The notes under the pieces are model-generated. The model saw only the letters and a list, made by a program, of their open reading frames with translations, did no database searches and was not told the origin of the DNA. 64,000 bases of DNA from Desulfobacillus sp041396245 (lineage in GTDB: Bacteria > Pseudomonadota > Gammaproteobacteria > Burkholderiales > Rhodocyclaceae), in the NCBI GenBank assembly GCA_041396245.1, contig JAWKYW010000007.1:62001-126000 (forward strand), read 5' to 3'. A program made the position numbers and the translations under genes. How positions within the stretch are numbered: position 1 is the first letter of the stretch; the number at the start of each line of letters is the position of its first letter. Below are positions 1 to 8,351 of the stretch, in pieces.

Positions 1-1218
1 GGCCGCGTCGGAGGGCGTCAGCTGCAATTCGGCGGTCGTCGCCTCGAGCGCCTCCTGTGTCCGGCCGTCGGCCAGCAGCGCTTCGACCTGGCCATGTAGC
101 AGGGCCTTGTTGCGGGGATGGCGGTTGCGCGCCTCGCGGTAGATCGCCAGTGCACCGGCGAAGTCGCCCTGCGCCCGCCGCAGCTCGGCGGCCAGCGCGT
201 CCACCATGGGCGAGGCCAGCTTCAGGCGGCGCAGCTCGGCGACCTGGCGCTCGGCCGCGGGAAAATTCTTCGCCCGCATCTGCGCCACGGCAAGGCCGTA
301 GCGGGTCGAGGCTTCGGAAAGGTATTTGCGCTCGCCCAGCTGCGTCTCGAAGCCGGCGACCGCATCCTGCGGCGCACCCTGCGTGGCACGCAGCTTGGCG
401 CGCACCAGCTGGAATTCGACGGAATCGGCGACCTGGCGGTACTTCGCCTTGAGGATGCGGTTTTCCATGTCGCTGATGCGCTCGACGGTCAGCGGATGGG
501 TGCGCAGGTAGCCGGGAGCGTTGTTTTCGTACAGCCGCCCGAACTTCTGCATGCGCTCGAAAAAGGCCGCCATGCCGCGCACGTCGAAACCGGCCAGGTC
601 GAGGATCCGGATGCCGATGCGGTCGGCTTCCTGTTCGAAATCGCGCGAATAGTTGAGCATCGTCTGCACGCCGGCGGCGGAGCCGGCGACCATCGCCGCC
701 TGGCTGACGTCGGAATTCGAGCGCGCCGCCAGGATGGCCACGGCCATCGCCAGCCATTGCGTGATCTGGGCCTGGTTCTGCTTGCCCATCAGCCTGGCCA
801 GGTGCTTTTGCGTGACATGGGCCATTTCGTGTGCCAGCACCCCGGCCAGCTCGGATTCCGACTGCGCCGCCAGGATGAGGCCGCTGTGCACGCCGATGTA
901 GCCGCCCGGTAGGGCAAAGGCGTTCAGGGTGGTGTCGCGCAGGGCGAAGAATTCGAAATGCCGGCCTGCCTCGGGCGTCGCCGCCGACAGGCGGGCACCC
1001 AGGGTGTTGAGATAGGCGCCCACCTCGATGTCGTCGATATAGCCCGGCTCGCGCAGCCGGATGTCGCGCATGATCGACTCGCCGATGCGCCGTTCGAGGT
1101 GCGGCGGCAGATCGGCCTGCGAGGTTTCGCCCAGGTCGGGCAGTCCGTCGGCGAGACTGGCGGGCGCCGGCACGGCAAGGGCGAGGGCCGCCACCAAAAG
1201 GGGAATGCGCATGTTCAT
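1..1218 (-). CDS. bepA: BepA/YfgC-like M48 metalloprotease with TPR region (partial, C-terminus outside window)
   Basis: The first 406 codons are present; the gene runs off the left edge. A signal peptide (about residues 1-23) is followed by an M48 peptidase domain with the zinc motif HEMAH at 130-134 and the third ligand Glu in EQEADR (about 197). A His in the conserved loop THPLTVERI (about 241) corresponds to the regulatory His of BepA. The visible C-terminal part from about 280 looks like TPR helices. The known family acts in the periplasm on outer-membrane protein and LPS-assembly quality control. Starts at 1227 (ATG), 1218 (ATG) or 1212 (ATG) are all in frame and none has a good Shine-Dalgarno. 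It is transcribed divergently from the response regulator gene. Confidence 0.88.
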   Translation of the reverse strand, partial: MNMRIPLLVAALALAVPAPASLADGLPDLGETSQADLPPHLERRIGESIMRDIRLREPGYIDDIEVGAYLNTLGARLSAATPEAGRHFEFFALRDTTLNAFALPGGYIGVHSGLILAAQSESELAGVLAHEMAHVTQKHLARLMGKQNQAQITQWLAMAVAILAARSNSDVSQAAMVAGSAAGVQTMLNYSRDFEQEADRIGIRILDLAGFDVRGMAAFFERMQKFGRLYENNAPGYLRTHPLTVERISDMENRILKAKYRQVADSVEFQLVRAKLRATQGAPQDAVAGFETQLGERKYLSEASTRYGLAVAQMRAKNFPAAERQVAELRRLKLASPMVDALAAELRRAQGDFAGALAIYREARNRHPRNKALLHGQVEALLADGRTQEALEATTAELQLTPSDAA

Positions 1219-1325
1219 TGTCGCCATGATAAAGGAGTGGAATCGGCCTGTATTATCGGAAATCCGGGGTTTCCGCTAGAATGGCCCACATTCCGAATAG
1301 ATCGACCCGATCCGAAAAGGTTCTC

Positions 1326-1775
1326 TTGAGCACACATGCCCTGCTGCTGGCCGAGGATTCGCCCGAGGACACCCGGCTGATCCTGAATGCGCTGCAACCC
1401 GTCGTCCAGGAAGACATGGTGGCCCTGTGCACCGACGGGGTGGAGGCGCTCGATTACCTCTTCGCCCGCAATGCCCATGCCGGGCGCAGCAGCGAAGACC
1501 TGCCCGGCGTGGCCCTGATCGACCTGAACCTGCCGAAGATCAACGGCCTGGAGGTGCTGCGCGAACTGCGCGAAACCCCCCGCACCCGGCTGCTTCCCGT
1601 TGTCGTCCTGTCCGCTTCGTCCGAACAGCGCGACGTGCGCGCCGCGGCGCTGCTCGGCGCCAACAGCTATGTACGCAAACCGCTCGACTACGGCCGGCTG
1701 CGCGAGACGGTCGAACTGCTGGGCCGCTACTGGCTCGACCTGAACATTCCCCCGCCGGCCGCGCCGCCCGCCTGA
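1326..1775 (+). CDS. Single-domain response regulator (Rcp1/CheY-like)
   Basis: The gene encodes a stand-alone receiver domain of about 149 residues. The acidic pair AED lies near the N-terminus, the phosphoacceptor Asp is in ALIDLNLP (about residue 66), and the conserved Lys is in VRKPLDYG. The TTG start at 1326 is preferred because AAAAGG at 1315-1320 is a plausible ribosome-binding site; an ATG at 1281 would add 15 residues not typical of the family. There is no output domain, so it must act by protein interaction. The C-terminus is proline/alanine-rich. It is followed 11 bp later by moaC, with no adjacent kinase, so its partner is unknown. Confidence 0.85.
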   Translation: MSTHALLLAEDSPEDTRLILNALQPVVQEDMVALCTDGVEALDYLFARNAHAGRSSEDLPGVALIDLNLPKINGLEVLRELRETPRTRLLPVVVLSASSEQRDVRAAALLGANSYVRKPLDYGRLRETVELLGRYWLDLNIPPPAAPPA

Positions 1776-1786
1776 CCCTCTACCCC

Positions 1787-2266
1787 ATGTCCAACCCGCT
1801 TACGCATTTCGACGCCGGCGGCCAGGCGCACATGGTGGATGTGGCGGAAAAGGGCGAAACCCGCCGCATCGCCCGCGCCGCCGGCACGGCCTTCATGCAA
1901 GCGTCCACCCTGGCCCTGATCGCGTCCGGCGATGCCAAAAAGGGAGATGTGCTGGGCGTGGCGCGCATCGCCGCCATCCAGGCGGCCAAGCGCACGGCCG
2001 ACCTGATCCCGCTCTGCCACCCGATTGCCCTGACCCGGGTCGGCGTCGAATTCACCCTCGACCACGAGCGCGCCTGCGTCGACTGCGAGGCCACCGTCGA
2101 AACCGTCGGCCGCACCGGCGTGGAAATGGAGGCGCTCACCGCCGTCAGCGTCGCCCTGCTGACCCTCTACGACATGTGCAAGGCCGTCGATCGTGGAATA
2201 ATTTTCCGGAACATCCGTCTACTCGAAAAAGCCGGCGGCAAGAGCGGGCCCTGGCAGGCAGGTTGA
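1787..2266 (+). CDS. moaC: Cyclic pyranopterin monophosphate synthase
   Basis: The product is 159 residues, the usual length for MoaC, which converts the MoaA product to cyclic pyranopterin monophosphate in molybdenum cofactor synthesis. Recognisable family segments are HMVDVAEK near the N-terminus, the LIPLCHPI segment and the GVEMEALTAVSVALLTLYDM segment, which contain active-site residues. It starts 11 bp after the response regulator gene and may be co-transcribed. No other moa gene is in the window. The sox genes follow after a 240-bp gap. Confidence 0.93.
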   Translation: MSNPLTHFDAGGQAHMVDVAEKGETRRIARAAGTAFMQASTLALIASGDAKKGDVLGVARIAAIQAAKRTADLIPLCHPIALTRVGVEFTLDHERACVDCEATVETVGRTGVEMEALTAVSVALLTLYDMCKAVDRGIIFRNIRLLEKAGGKSGPWQAG

Positions 2267-2341
2267 AATTTGCCCGGCCCGCCCGGAATATTAGGCCGCA
2301 CTGACATTGGCGGGACTTATTTTCCAATCAATACCAAAGAG

Positions 2342-2368
2342 TTGTCCGGTTTCGCGTTCCAATATAGA
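2342..2368 (+). promoter_or_regulatory. Possible sigma-70-like promoter upstream of soxY (weak)
   Basis: TTGTCC (2342-2347) and TATAGA (2363-2368) lie in the 240-bp gap before soxY. Their spacing is only 15 bp, so this is a tentative assignment; nothing else clearer was seen in the gap. Confidence 0.2.
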
Positions 2369-2506
2369 GTCGGGGCAAGTCCTTGGCGCGCCATGCTCCG
2401 CAACTACGGGTTGCCCGGAAACCTGTCAGCTTTGGACCGAATCACGTAATTTCATCGCCTCGCCCTGTTCGGCCGGGCGAGTTCACAAACCTAAGGAGTC
2501 ATACGG

Positions 2507-2980
2507 ATGGATGCATTGCGCAGAACCCTGCTGAAAGGAGCGGGCGCCACCGGAGCGGTCGTGGCGGCCATGGCGGCCGGCGTGCTCAAGCCCTCGCAGG
2601 CGCTGGCGGCCGAATACAACCGCGCCGCCTTCGAGGCCAAGGACCTGGCCGGCGCCCTCAAGGGCATCGGCGCCGACAACGCGTCGGAAAATACGGGGGT
2701 CGCCATCAAGGCGCCGGACATCGCCGAAAACGGCGCCGTCGTGCCGATCGATGTCAGCAGCACCCTTCCCAACACCGTTTCCCTCTCCGTCCTGGTGGAC
2801 AAGAATCCCTCCCCGCTGACCGCCGATTTCGTCTTCAGCAATGGCGCCCTGCCCCAGGTGGCCCTGCGCGTAAAGATGGGGCAGACCTCCCTCGTCGAGG
2901 CGGTGGCCAAGACCGCCGACGGCAAGTACTACATCGCCAAGAAGGAAGTCAAGGTCACGGTCGGCGGCTGCGGCGGCTAG
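2507..2980 (+). CDS. soxY: Thiosulfate-oxidising Sox carrier protein SoxY
   Basis: SoxY carries the sulfur substrate covalently on a C-terminal cysteine in the periplasm. The 157-residue product ends in the diagnostic flexible motif GGCGG. The N-terminus has a twin-arginine-like signal (RRTLLKG, then a hydrophobic Ala-rich segment), as expected for Tat export with SoxZ. A strong AAGGAG lies about 8 bp before the ATG. It is the first gene of the sox operon, and soxZ begins 59 bp downstream. Confidence 0.96.
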   Translation: MDALRRTLLKGAGATGAVVAAMAAGVLKPSQALAAEYNRAAFEAKDLAGALKGIGADNASENTGVAIKAPDIAENGAVVPIDVSSTLPNTVSLSVLVDKNPSPLTADFVFSNGALPQVALRVKMGQTSLVEAVAKTADGKYYIAKKEVKVTVGGCGG

Positions 2981-3039
2981 CGTCCGCCCGGGAACGCCGG
3001 CAAACCGAGAACACAACGAATACGAATACGGAGAAAGAC

Positions 3040-3354
3040 ATGGCAGATCCAATGAAAATCCGCGCCCAGATGAAGGGCGACATCGCGGACATCCGCGTCC
3101 TCATGAGCCACCCGATGGAGACCGGCCAGCGCAAGGGCGGCGACGGCAAGCTCGTACCGGCCCATTACATCAGGTCGATCACCCTCGACGTCGCCGGCAA
3201 GCGCGTCATCGAGGGGCAGACCGGCCCGGCCGTGTCGCGCAACCCGGTGTTCGGCTTCAAGGTCATGGGCGCCAAGGCCGGCGACAAGGTGGTCATCAAC
3301 TGGGTTGACAACAAGGGCGACAAACGTACCGACGAAACCACGATCAGGGAATGA
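3040..3354 (+). CDS. soxZ: Sox carrier complex subunit SoxZ
   Basis: The 104-residue SoxZ has no signal sequence and is expected to be exported as a complex with SoxY. The typical N-terminal strand (KIRAQMKGDIADIRVLMSHPMETG) and the NPVFGFKV segment are visible. A purine-rich GGAGAAAG precedes the ATG. SoxA follows after a 164-bp gap that contains no clear gene. Confidence 0.95.
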   Translation: MADPMKIRAQMKGDIADIRVLMSHPMETGQRKGGDGKLVPAHYIRSITLDVAGKRVIEGQTGPAVSRNPVFGFKVMGAKAGDKVVINWVDNKGDKRTDETTIRE

Positions 3355-3518
3355 GCCGTGCGCCTGCCGTTGCCTGCTGCGGCCCCCGCAGCGGCAGCCG
3401 CGGGCGGGAAGCGGAGGGACGGCCGTCCCGACAGACAGGCCAGCATAAGAACAAGCGGAGCGGCCCGGCCCGCTCCGGAAGAAACCGGAAGCAGCAGCAC
3501 CAACAAGGAGGATCTATC

Positions 3519-4355
3519 ATGAAGCAGCGCCTGAGCACGCTTTTGGCTGCCGCGGCATTGACGGCGGCCTTCGCCGTGCATGCCCAGCAGTCCGCCAAGA
3601 AAGCCGCGCCCGCCAAGAGCACCATCTCGAAGGAATTCGAGAAGTTCCGCGAAGTCCTCGAGGAGGACAACCCCGCCGAACTGTTCGAGGCCAAGGGCGA
3701 GGACATCTGGAAGAACAGGAAGGGGCCGGGCGGCACCTCGATGGCGCAGTGCGACCTCGGCCTCGGGGCCGGCGTGGTGAAGGGCGCCTATGTGCAGATG
3801 CCGCGCTATTTCGCCGACGTCGGCCAGGTCATGGATGCGGAACGCCGCGTCGTGCACTGCATGGTGAAGTACCTCGGCTACAAGGAAGCGGACATCCGCA
3901 AGCAGCCCTTCAGCAACGTCAACAAGACGCCCGACCACGTTTCCGTCATCACCTACGTCGCCGCCGAATCACGCAACATGAAGATCGCCGCGCCGCAGAA
4001 GCACCCCAAGGAGAAGGAGGCCTACCACGTCGGCAAGGAGATCTTCGCCTACCGCGCCGGCCCCTACGACTTCTCCTGCGCCACCTGCCATGGCGTCGAT
4101 GGCATGCGCATCCGCACCCAGGACCTGCCCAACCTGACCAAGCCGGCCGAGGCCATCCGCGCCTACCAGGGCTGGCCGGGCTATCGCATGACCGGCGGCT
4201 TCATGCTGACCCAGCAGTGGCGCATGAACGATTGCTTCCGCCAGCAGCGCTTCCCCGAGCCGAGCTACCTGTCGGACTCCATCACCGCCCTGCTGACCTA
4301 CATGACAGCCACCGCCAACGGCCAGACGTACAAGGGCCCGGGCATCAAGCGCTAA
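3519..4355 (+). CDS. soxA: L-cysteine S-thiosulfotransferase subunit SoxA (monoheme type)
   Basis: SoxA with SoxX forms the c-type cytochrome that attaches thiosulfate to SoxY. The product is 278 residues with a Sec signal ending near AVHAQ. Only one CxxCH site (CATCH, about residue 188) is present. The N-terminal cytochrome-like domain keeps two Cys (AQCDLG and VVHCMV) but lacks a heme motif. The Cys in MNDCFRQQRFPEP matches the conserved active-site/heme-ligand cysteine. The start follows AAGGAGG with good spacing. It is in operon order with soxX, 13 bp downstream. Confidence 0.95.
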   Translation: MKQRLSTLLAAAALTAAFAVHAQQSAKKAAPAKSTISKEFEKFREVLEEDNPAELFEAKGEDIWKNRKGPGGTSMAQCDLGLGAGVVKGAYVQMPRYFADVGQVMDAERRVVHCMVKYLGYKEADIRKQPFSNVNKTPDHVSVITYVAAESRNMKIAAPQKHPKEKEAYHVGKEIFAYRAGPYDFSCATCHGVDGMRIRTQDLPNLTKPAEAIRAYQGWPGYRMTGGFMLTQQWRMNDCFRQQRFPEPSYLSDSITALLTYMTATANGQTYKGPGIKR

Positions 4356-4368
4356 GGGAGACCACGAC

Positions 4369-4986
4369 ATGAACGCCATCAAGACCACAGCCGCCTGTCT
4401 CGCCGCCGCCTTCGCCTGCGGCGCCGTCCTCGCCGACGAGGTCCGCAACTACCGCGCCGAAGCCATCGCCATGATGAAGCGCGACTTCAAGGCCAAGGGC
4501 ATTGCCACCGCCGACCGCCTGCACGAGGACGGCGTCCAGGCGGTCTGCAACCGGACCGGGGACAACCCGCCCAAGGACATCGCCGAACGCCTGCAGAAGG
4601 ACCAGCTGGACAGCGTCAGGTATCCGGCCGACGGCAGTCTGATGGGCGACTGGAAGGCCGGCGAAAAGCTGGCGCAGAGCGGCAAGGGCATGACCTGGAA
4701 GGACAAGGCCGGCGTGCCCGGCGGCGGCAGCTGCTACAACTGCCACCAGATTTCCCCTCTGGTCACCTCCTTCGGCACCATCGGCCCCAGCCTCTACCAG
4801 TTCGGCAAGACGCGCGGCAGCGGCCCGGACATGCAGAAGTACGTGTTCGCCAAGGTCTACAACTCCAAGGCCTTCAACCTCTGCTCTGCCATGCCGCGCT
4901 TCGGCCATGTCAACGCGCTGAGCGAGCAGCAGATCAAGAACCTCGTCGCCCTGCTGCTCGACCCGCAGTCGCCCGTAAATCGGTGA
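4369..4986 (+). CDS. soxX: Sox c-type cytochrome subunit SoxX
   Basis: This is the monoheme partner of SoxA. The 205-residue product has a signal peptide (about residues 1-22), one heme-binding CYNCH motif (about 122-126) and a distal Met in SAMPRFG. An N-terminal extension of about 90 residues precedes the cytochrome domain, as in longer SoxX variants. GGGAG lies before the ATG. Its stop codon lies within the first copies of the GTGAGCG repeat cluster that separates it from soxB. Confidence 0.94.
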   Translation: MNAIKTTAACLAAAFACGAVLADEVRNYRAEAIAMMKRDFKAKGIATADRLHEDGVQAVCNRTGDNPPKDIAERLQKDQLDSVRYPADGSLMGDWKAGEKLAQSGKGMTWKDKAGVPGGGSCYNCHQISPLVTSFGTIGPSLYQFGKTRGSGPDMQKYVFAKVYNSKAFNLCSAMPRFGHVNALSEQQIKNLVALLLDPQSPVNR

Positions 4987-5077
4987 GCGGTGAGCGGTAA
5001 GCGGTGAGCGGAAAAAAACCGCTCACCGTTGCCGCTCACTGCTCACTGCTCACTGATCACTGCTCACCGCTCACCAA
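4982..5077. repeat. GTGAGCG / CGCTCAC short-repeat cluster with hairpin
   Basis: Three or four direct copies of GGTGAGCGG-like sequence (4982-5011) are followed by an A7 loop and inverted copies (CCGCTCACC, then several CTGCTCACT units) to 5077. The core is a perfect 10-bp stem, 5002-5011 with 5019-5028. It fills the soxX-soxB gap and leaves no visible Shine-Dalgarno before soxB. A related GCGGTGAGCG occurs at about 63061. Confidence 0.85.
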
Positions 5078-5078
5078 C

Positions 5079-6800
5079 ATGAACCGCAGAGAGTTCCTGC
5101 AGATCCTCGCTGCCGCCTCGGCCGCCGGCTTCGCCCTCGACTCGCGCACGCTGCTCGCCGCCCAGGGCAGTCAAAATCTGTACGACCTGCCGCGCTTCGG
5201 CAACGTGCACTTCCTGCACTTCACCGATTGCCACGCGCAGTTGATGCCGATCTACTTCCGCGAGCCGAACGTCAACCTCGGCGTGGCCGGAGCACGGGGC
5301 AAGGCGCCGCATCTCGTCGGCGAGCACCTGCTGAAGGGCTTCAACATCCGGCCGAAGAGCATCGAGGCGCATGCCTTCACCTACCTCGACTTCGCCGAGG
5401 CGGCGAAAACCTACGGCAAGGTCGGCGGCTTCGCCCACCTCGCCACGCTGGTGAAGCGCCTGCGCGCCTCGCGCCCCGGCGCCCTGCTGCTCGACGGCGG
5501 CGATACCTGGCAGGGCTCGGCCACGGCACTGTGGACGAAGGGCCAGGACATGGTCGACGCCTGCAAGCGGCTCGGCGTGGACATCATGACCGGACATTGG
5601 GAATTCACCCTCGGCGCGGAACGGGTCAAGGAGATCGTCGACAAGGATTTTGCCGGCAGGATCGAGTTCCTCGCCCAGAACGTCAAGACGACCGACTTCG
5701 GCGACCCGGTGTTCAAGCCCTACGTCATCCGCGAGATGAACGGCGTGCCGGTGGCCATCCTCGGCCAGGCCTTCCCCTACACGCCGATCGCCAACCCGCG
5801 CTACATGATCCCCGACTGGACCATGGGCATCCAGGACGAGGAGATGCAAAAGGTCGTCACCGAGGCGCGCGGCAAGGGCGCCCAGGTCGTGGTGCTGCTC
5901 TCGCACAACGGCATGGACGTCGACCTGAAGATGGCCAGCCGGGTGACCGGCATCGACGCCATCCTCGGCGGCCACACCCACGACGGCGTGCCGGCGCCCA
6001 CCGTCGTCAGGAACGCCGGCGGCAGTACGCTGGTGATGAACTCCGGTTCCAACGGCAAGTTCCTCTCGGTGCTCGACTTCGACGTCAGCGTTGGCAAGAG
6101 GGGCGGGAAAATCCGCGGCTTCCGCTACAAGCTGCTGCCGATCTTTTCCAACCTGCTGCCGGCCGACCGGGAAATGGCCGCGTACCTCGAAAAAATGCGC
6201 GCGCCGCACAAGGGGAAGCTGGAGGAAACGCTCGCCGTCTCCGAGGGCCTGCTCTACCGCCGCGGCAACTTCAACGGCAGCTGGGACCAGCTCATCCTCG
6301 ACGCCATGATGGAAGTGAAGGGCGCGCAGATCGCCTTCTCGCCCGGCTTCCGCTGGGGCACCAGCATCCTGCCCGGCCAGGCCATCACCTTCGAGCACCT
6401 CATGGACCAGACGGCCATCACCTACCCCTACTCGACGCTCAGCGACATGAGCGGCGAGACGATCAAGAATGTCCTCGAGGACGTCTGCGACAACCTCTTC
6501 AATCCCGATCCTTACAAGCAGCAGGGCGGCGACATGGTGCGCGTCGGCGGCATGAGCTACGCCTGCGATCCCAATGCCGCCATGGGCAGCCGCATCCGCG
6601 ACATGCGCCTCGACGGCAAACCGATCGAGGCCGGCAAGACCTACAAGGTGGCCGGCTGGGCGCCGGTGGCGGAAGGCGCCTCGGGCGAGCCGATCTGGGA
6701 TGTCGTGGCGAAGTGGCTGCGCGACCGGAAGACGGTCACGCCGCGCCAGCTCAACATGCCGAAGCTCGTCGGCATGGCCGGCAACCCCGGCATCGGCTGA
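5079..6800 (+). CDS. soxB: Thiosulfohydrolase SoxB
   Basis: SoxB is the dimanganese hydrolase that releases sulfate from SoxY-bound intermediates in the periplasm. The 573-residue product starts with a Tat signal (MNRREFLQILAAA). Metallophosphoesterase motifs are in order: LHFTDCHAQ, DGGDTWQGS, GHWEFT, LLSHNG and GGHTHDG, followed by a 5'-nucleotidase-type C-terminal domain. The ATG at 5079 fits the Tat signal. An upstream in-frame start at 5004 would merely translate the repeat cluster. The start lacks a normal ribosome-binding site. Confidence 0.96.
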   Translation: MNRREFLQILAAASAAGFALDSRTLLAAQGSQNLYDLPRFGNVHFLHFTDCHAQLMPIYFREPNVNLGVAGARGKAPHLVGEHLLKGFNIRPKSIEAHAFTYLDFAEAAKTYGKVGGFAHLATLVKRLRASRPGALLLDGGDTWQGSATALWTKGQDMVDACKRLGVDIMTGHWEFTLGAERVKEIVDKDFAGRIEFLAQNVKTTDFGDPVFKPYVIREMNGVPVAILGQAFPYTPIANPRYMIPDWTMGIQDEEMQKVVTEARGKGAQVVVLLSHNGMDVDLKMASRVTGIDAILGGHTHDGVPAPTVVRNAGGSTLVMNSGSNGKFLSVLDFDVSVGKRGGKIRGFRYKLLPIFSNLLPADREMAAYLEKMRAPHKGKLEETLAVSEGLLYRRGNFNGSWDQLILDAMMEVKGAQIAFSPGFRWGTSILPGQAITFEHLMDQTAITYPYSTLSDMSGETIKNVLEDVCDNLFNPDPYKQQGGDMVRVGGMSYACDPNAAMGSRIRDMRLDGKPIEAGKTYKVAGWAPVAEGASGEPIWDVVAKWLRDRKTVTPRQLNMPKLVGMAGNPGIG

Positions 6801-6899
6801 GCGATTGGGAAAGTCAGTCCCGCCAGCACGGCGCTACAATCCGGCGGTAACAATCCATTACATGACCCTGCGGCACGGCGCGGTAGAATTCGCCGTGCC

Positions 6900-8351
6900 A
6901 TGGAAGCTGACTTTTCCTGCACCTTGAGCAGGGCTTTTCTGATCGCTGCGCTGGCGGCCTTGCCGGCGCAGGCCGCCGATCCCTTCGGCGACAAGGGGAA
7001 GTCCCCGTGGGACGCGCCCGACGCCGTGCCCCCCATCGCCGGCCTGGCGGGCGCAGCCGTCCCCTGCCAGCCAGCCGATCTCGCCAAATCGCTCGACCTG
7101 GCCGAGGTGGTCGATCTCGCCCTCTGCAACAATCCGCAAACTCGCCAGGCCTGGGGGACCGCCCGCGTCCAGGCGGCGCAGGTCGGCGTGGCGCAGTCGG
7201 CCTACCTGCCCTCGATCTCCGCCAGCGCGGGCGTCAGCCGCGTGCGCAGCGAAAGCGCGGCCGGGGACAGCACCACCACGCGACGGACCGCCGACGCCGA
7301 CCTGTCCTGGGTGCTGTTCGATTTCGGCGCCCGTGCCGCCAGCCTGGAAAACGCGCGCCAGCTGTTCGCCGCCGCCTCGTACTCGCGCGACGCCACCGTG
7401 CAGGGCGTCTTCCTCGCCGCCGTGCAGGCCTTCTTCCAGCGCCAGGCCGCGTCTGCCACGCTGGACGCGGCGCAGCGCTCCGAGAAGGCGGCCCTGGAAT
7501 CGCTGAACGCCGCCGAAGCCCGCTACCGGGTCGGCGTCGCCACGCCGGCCGACCGCCTGCAGGCACGCACGGCGCACGCCCAGGCCGTGCTCAACCGCAT
7601 CGGCGCCGAAGGCGCGGTGAAGACCGCGCAGGGCGCGCTCGCCAACGTGACGGGCGTCGACCCGACGCGCCCGCTCGCGCTGGCGCCGCTCGCGCCCGCC
7701 GTGCCGGGCGCCGGCTTCGAGGCCGATGTCGCGCGGCTGATCGAGGAAGCGCGCACGCGGCGGCCCGACCTCGCCGCGGCGGAAGCCCAATTCCGCGCCG
7801 CGCAGGCGAATGTCGACGCCGCCAGGGCCGCCCACCTGCCGACGCTCTCGCTCGGCGTCGGTGCCGGCCGCAGCCAGATCGCCGGCCAGCCGGCCTACGA
7901 CAGCTCCAGCATCGGCCTGACGCTGCGCATCCCGCTGTTCTCGGGCTTCTCCACCACCTACAAGGTACACGCGGCCGAAGCCCAGGCCGATGTCCAGGCG
8001 GCACGGCGCGAGCAGCTGCGCCTGCAGGTCGCGCTCGACGTGTGGAACGCCCACGCCAACCTCGCCACCGCCACCCAATCGGTGAAGACCGCCGAAGAGC
8101 TGCTGGAAAGCGCCACCCAGTCCGAACGCGTCGCCGCCGGCCGCTACCGCGCCGGCGTCGGCAGCATCCTCGATCTGCTCACCGCGCAGGCGGCGCTGGC
8201 CGGCGCGCGGCAGAGCCGCATCCAGGCCGGCACCAACTGGTACGTCTCGCGCGCCAGCCTGGCCCAGGCCATGGGCGCGCTGGACGCCGGACTGCTGTCC
8301 GTCCTCTCTCCCGATTCCTCTCCCGCCGGCGGGAGCAAAGGTTCGCCATGA
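6900..8351 (+). CDS. TolC-family outer membrane efflux protein
   Basis: The 483-residue outer membrane factor has a signal peptide ending near PAQAADP and two tandem outer-membrane-efflux repeats (about 65-260 and 270-460). Family features include DLAEVVDLALCNNPQTR at the start and TLRIPLFSGF in the second half. The tail (about 465-483) is Ser/Gly/Pro-rich. It forms the outer-membrane channel of the tripartite pump encoded downstream; its stop overlaps the macA-like start as ATGA. The exact start is uncertain because no ribosome-binding site is evident. Confidence 0.9.
   Translation: MEADFSCTLSRAFLIAALAALPAQAADPFGDKGKSPWDAPDAVPPIAGLAGAAVPCQPADLAKSLDLAEVVDLALCNNPQTRQAWGTARVQAAQVGVAQSAYLPSISASAGVSRVRSESAAGDSTTTRRTADADLSWVLFDFGARAASLENARQLFAAASYSRDATVQGVFLAAVQAFFQRQAASATLDAAQRSEKAALESLNAAEARYRVGVATPADRLQARTAHAQAVLNRIGAEGAVKTAQGALANVTGVDPTRPLALAPLAPAVPGAGFEADVARLIEEARTRRPDLAAAEAQFRAAQANVDAARAAHLPTLSLGVGAGRSQIAGQPAYDSSSIGLTLRIPLFSGFSTTYKVHAAEAQADVQAARREQLRLQVALDVWNAHANLATATQSVKTAEELLESATQSERVAAGRYRAGVGSILDLLTAQAALAGARQSRIQAGTNWYVSRASLAQAMGALDAGLLSVLSPDSSPAGGSKGSP

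Noticed and set aside
1257..1275. Small hairpin CGGAAA/TTTCCG between bepA and the response regulator
   Set aside because: A 6-bp stem with a 7-nt loop is too weak to call a regulatory element in GC-rich DNA.
4982..5077. CRISPR-like array
   Set aside because: Units are about 7 bp with no unique spacers and both orientations occur; no cas genes are nearby.
6858..8078. 406-codon open frame antisense to the TolC-like gene
   Set aside because: The plus-strand frame has clear outer-membrane-efflux family motifs; the antisense frame is a GC-rich shadow with no recognisable domain.
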